Below are positions 62,538-64,000 of a DNA stretch of 64,000 bases, piece after piece (position 1 is the stretch's first letter; each line of letters starts with the position of its first letter). The DNA is from Cognatilysobacter xinjiangensis (GTDB taxonomy: Bacteria; Pseudomonadota; Gammaproteobacteria; Xanthomonadales; Xanthomonadaceae). The notes beneath the pieces were generated by a model. It was not told the DNA's origin. It searched no databases and saw only the letters and a program-made list of their open reading frames with translations. Both the position numbers and the translations under genes were made by a program. The stretch spans positions 124,001 to 188,000 of the forward strand of contig NZ_BMXY01000002.1 in assembly GCF_014651995.1 (NCBI RefSeq), read 5' to 3'.

Positions 62538-63691
62538 TCAACGCTCGACTGTTTCGACCACGTCCTGGACGAATCGGTTCACCGCGATCGCCGTGGGCAA
62601 CTGGTCGTAGGCTCCGGCCGTGGTGGCGATCGCAAGGTCGAGGTCGTGTACGACGAACAGGCGTTGTCCCCCGTTGCCGAACGCGGCCTGCCACGCGACC
62701 GCACGCCTTTCCATCGCGCCGTGCCCGTCCACCACTGGCCCCGGTAACGCACGCCATCGATATTGGTCGGAAGACCGGGCGCTCTCGCATCGCGCACCCA
62801 GTCCGCTGGAACCGGTTGGCGTCCGTCCCAGCGGCCGTCGTCGAGGACCAGGCGCCCGAGCTTCAGCAGGTCCCGCGGGCGCAGGCGGAGCCCGTTGAAC
62901 GCCATCGGGCGCCCATGGACGTCGCGCACCCATTCCCAGCTGCGAATGCCCATCGGCTTGAAAAGGCGTGCCTGCGCGAACTGGTCCAGCGGCTCGCCGG
63001 TTCCATCGCTGATGATCGCAGCGAGCAGCGCGGTGCCGCCGCCGTTGTAGTTGAATACCGTGCCCGGCGGGTAGCTCATGGGGTGGTCGAGCACGTAGGC
63101 CGGCAGGTCGCGCTTCCAGAACAACTTCAGCTCGTCGTTGAGCCCGGGCCTGCCCTCCGTCCATGCCAAGCCGCTGCCCATGTCCAGCAGGTCGCGGATA
63201 CGGATCACGCGCGCATTCTTCGCGGCCCGACCGGCGAGCCCCGGAAAGGCGAGGGCGACCGGCTGATCCGTCGCAGGCACCCGGCCCTCGGCGAGCGCGA
63301 TCCCGTAAAGCAGGCCCGTGACGCTCTTACCCACGGATCGGACGTCGTGGAGCGTCGCCGGCCCGAACGACTGCCGCGTTGACACCAGCGAGTAGACGGA
63401 TCGATCGAGCCCACCCCGATACATCTCTGCGACGAGACACCGGTGGCGCTCGATCACCACGGCATGCACATCCAATGGCCGGTCGACGAGCCGCTGTGTC
63501 GCGGCGAGCAGCGCGGCCTCGTCGAAGCCCTGCGTGGCCGGACGGCACAGCCTCCATCCATCGTCCTGCTGCGACGGAACGGGTCCAGAGCCTGCGTCGA
63601 TCGGGCGTAGCCATCGCAGCCATGCGAACGCGGCCAGCAATGCGAGCCCGAGTACGACAGACACGCGAGCTCGCCGGGAACGCAGGTTCAT
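62538..63691 (-). pseudogene. Serine hydrolase (beta-lactamase-like), frameshifted near the C-terminus
   Basis: An exported class-C-beta-lactamase-like serine hydrolase. Membrane anchor or signal VSVVLGLALLAAFAWL, SxxK motif SVGKSVTGLLYG, YxN-type motif FNYNGGG and QWWTGTARWKG near the end. At about 62699-62703 the reading frame changes: the family C-terminus (AWQAAFGNGGQRLFVVHDLD, LAIATTAGAYDQ) continues in the next frame down to 62538. One missing base explains this. Without correction the frame runs on to 62579 with unrelated residues. Either a recent inactivating mutation or a sequencing error; the rest of the gene is intact, which favours a recent event. Confidence 0.82.
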
Positions 63692-63890
63692 GGGCAGGCG
63701 GCGTCCGCTTCTCGTGGGAGACGATTGTAGGTGGCTGACGCGAACGTCAATTCTGCGGCGAGACGGAACCTCGGCGACGTCCAACTGTTATCGAAGGCCC
63801 TGAGACGAAAGCTCGCGATTCCGCCAGCTTGGCTCGTCAGGCTGGCGGCTGTAGGTGGTGCTGGGTCAGATTGAAAAACGGCGTTCGACG

Positions 63891-63911
63891 TGTGACAGAA
63901 AAGTTGTCACA
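63891..63911. promoter_or_regulatory. Inverted repeat, candidate operator
   Basis: TGTGACA and TGTCACA separated by 7 bases. The half sites resemble those of Crp/Clp-type regulators (TGTGA/TCACA), but the spacer between TGTGA and TCACA is 11 bases and not 6, so a different dimeric regulator is more likely. Confidence 0.35.
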
Positions 63912-63972
63912 GATTTGTCCCAAGCCGCTCCCAGCACTAACTGCGGCGCACGCTTGCGTAGCGAGCAGAAAC

Positions 63973-63999
63973 AAAAAAAGCCCGCGAATTCGCGGGCTT
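63973..63999 (-). terminator. Rho-independent terminator of a gene beyond the right edge
   Basis: An 11-base self-complementary stem centred on GAATTC (AAGCCCGCGAA and TTCGCGGGCTT), followed on the minus strand by seven T residues. Confidence 0.88.
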
Positions 64000-64000
64000 A

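Larger units (their letters stand above)
63692..64000. other. Intergenic region at the right edge
   Basis: No gene found. It should contain the promoter of the serine hydrolase (minus strand), an inverted repeat at 63891-63911 and a terminator belonging to a minus-strand gene to the right of the window. A stretch around 63870-63960 has lower GC than the surroundings. Confidence 0.6.

Noticed and set aside
63891-63911. Crp/Clp binding site
   Set aside because: Half sites are right but the spacer is 11 bases where 6 is required.

Overview
The window is about 70% GC, densely packed, with small intergenic gaps and many 4-base stop/start overlaps. Gene content (split DnaE2, separate glmS and glmU, MocR and NtrC/NtrY-type regulators, DUF5916 and DUF3348/DUF802/DUF2894 proteins, YjfI-PspA cluster) points to a gammaproteobacterium of the Lysobacter/Luteimonas/Xanthomonas group. 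That assignment is inferred from gene families, not from a marker gene. No tRNA, rRNA, CRISPR, insertion sequence or prophage was recognised. The long antisense reading frames are high-GC shadows.

Layout. 1-5 kb: C-terminus of dnaE2, an aldo/keto reductase, a solitary MbcA/ParS-type antitoxin-like gene, a YkgJ cysteine-cluster protein and glmS. 5-12.3 kb: a MacAB-type exporter (adaptor, ATPase, two FtsX-type permeases) followed in line by an NtrC-type regulator and NtrY-type kinase, with a tiny arginine-rich ORF coupled at both ends between transporter and regulator. 12.3-18.6 kb: cfa, a GNAT acetyltransferase and glmU; then a GT-C-like membrane protein with GtrA. 18.6-22 kb: btuB with a cobalamin riboswitch in its leader, a TfoX C-terminal domain protein and free-methionine-sulfoxide reductase. 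22-27.8 kb: an RND adaptor/pump pair, a phasin and queD. 27.9-31.5 kb: a MASE1-PAS-GAF hybrid histidine kinase.

31.7-44.9 kb is the most interesting region. An apparent operon (32981-44887, most junctions overlapping) encodes YjfI/DUF2170, PspA, an NfeD/YqiJ-like membrane OB protein, a flotillin, a 1778-residue AAA ATPase, a TelA-like helical protein, a TelA family protein and a single-HKD phospholipase D-like protein. A third TelA-like gene lies just upstream. The membrane-coating, raft-scaffold, ATPase and phospholipase parts suggest an envelope-stress or membrane-repair machine. YjfI has a possible ribbon-helix-helix N-terminus, and an 18-bp perfect palindrome covers its start codon, which suggests autoregulation.

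44.9-53.8 kb: small membrane protein, YaiI, DbpA helicase, a DUF5916 outer-membrane-type protein, then a four-gene operon DUF3348-DUF802-OmpA-DUF2894. Its middle two proteins look like a MotA/MotB (or ZorA/ZorB) ion-driven motor with a repetitive coiled-coil tail. 53.9-64 kb: OsmC, a small secreted protein, a DODA-type dioxygenase, DUF1232, DinG, an Lpp-like lipoprotein, an L,D-transpeptidase-like protein, a MocR regulator with three direct repeats in its promoter, two small membrane proteins, a frameshifted serine hydrolase and a terminator for a gene lying beyond the right edge.
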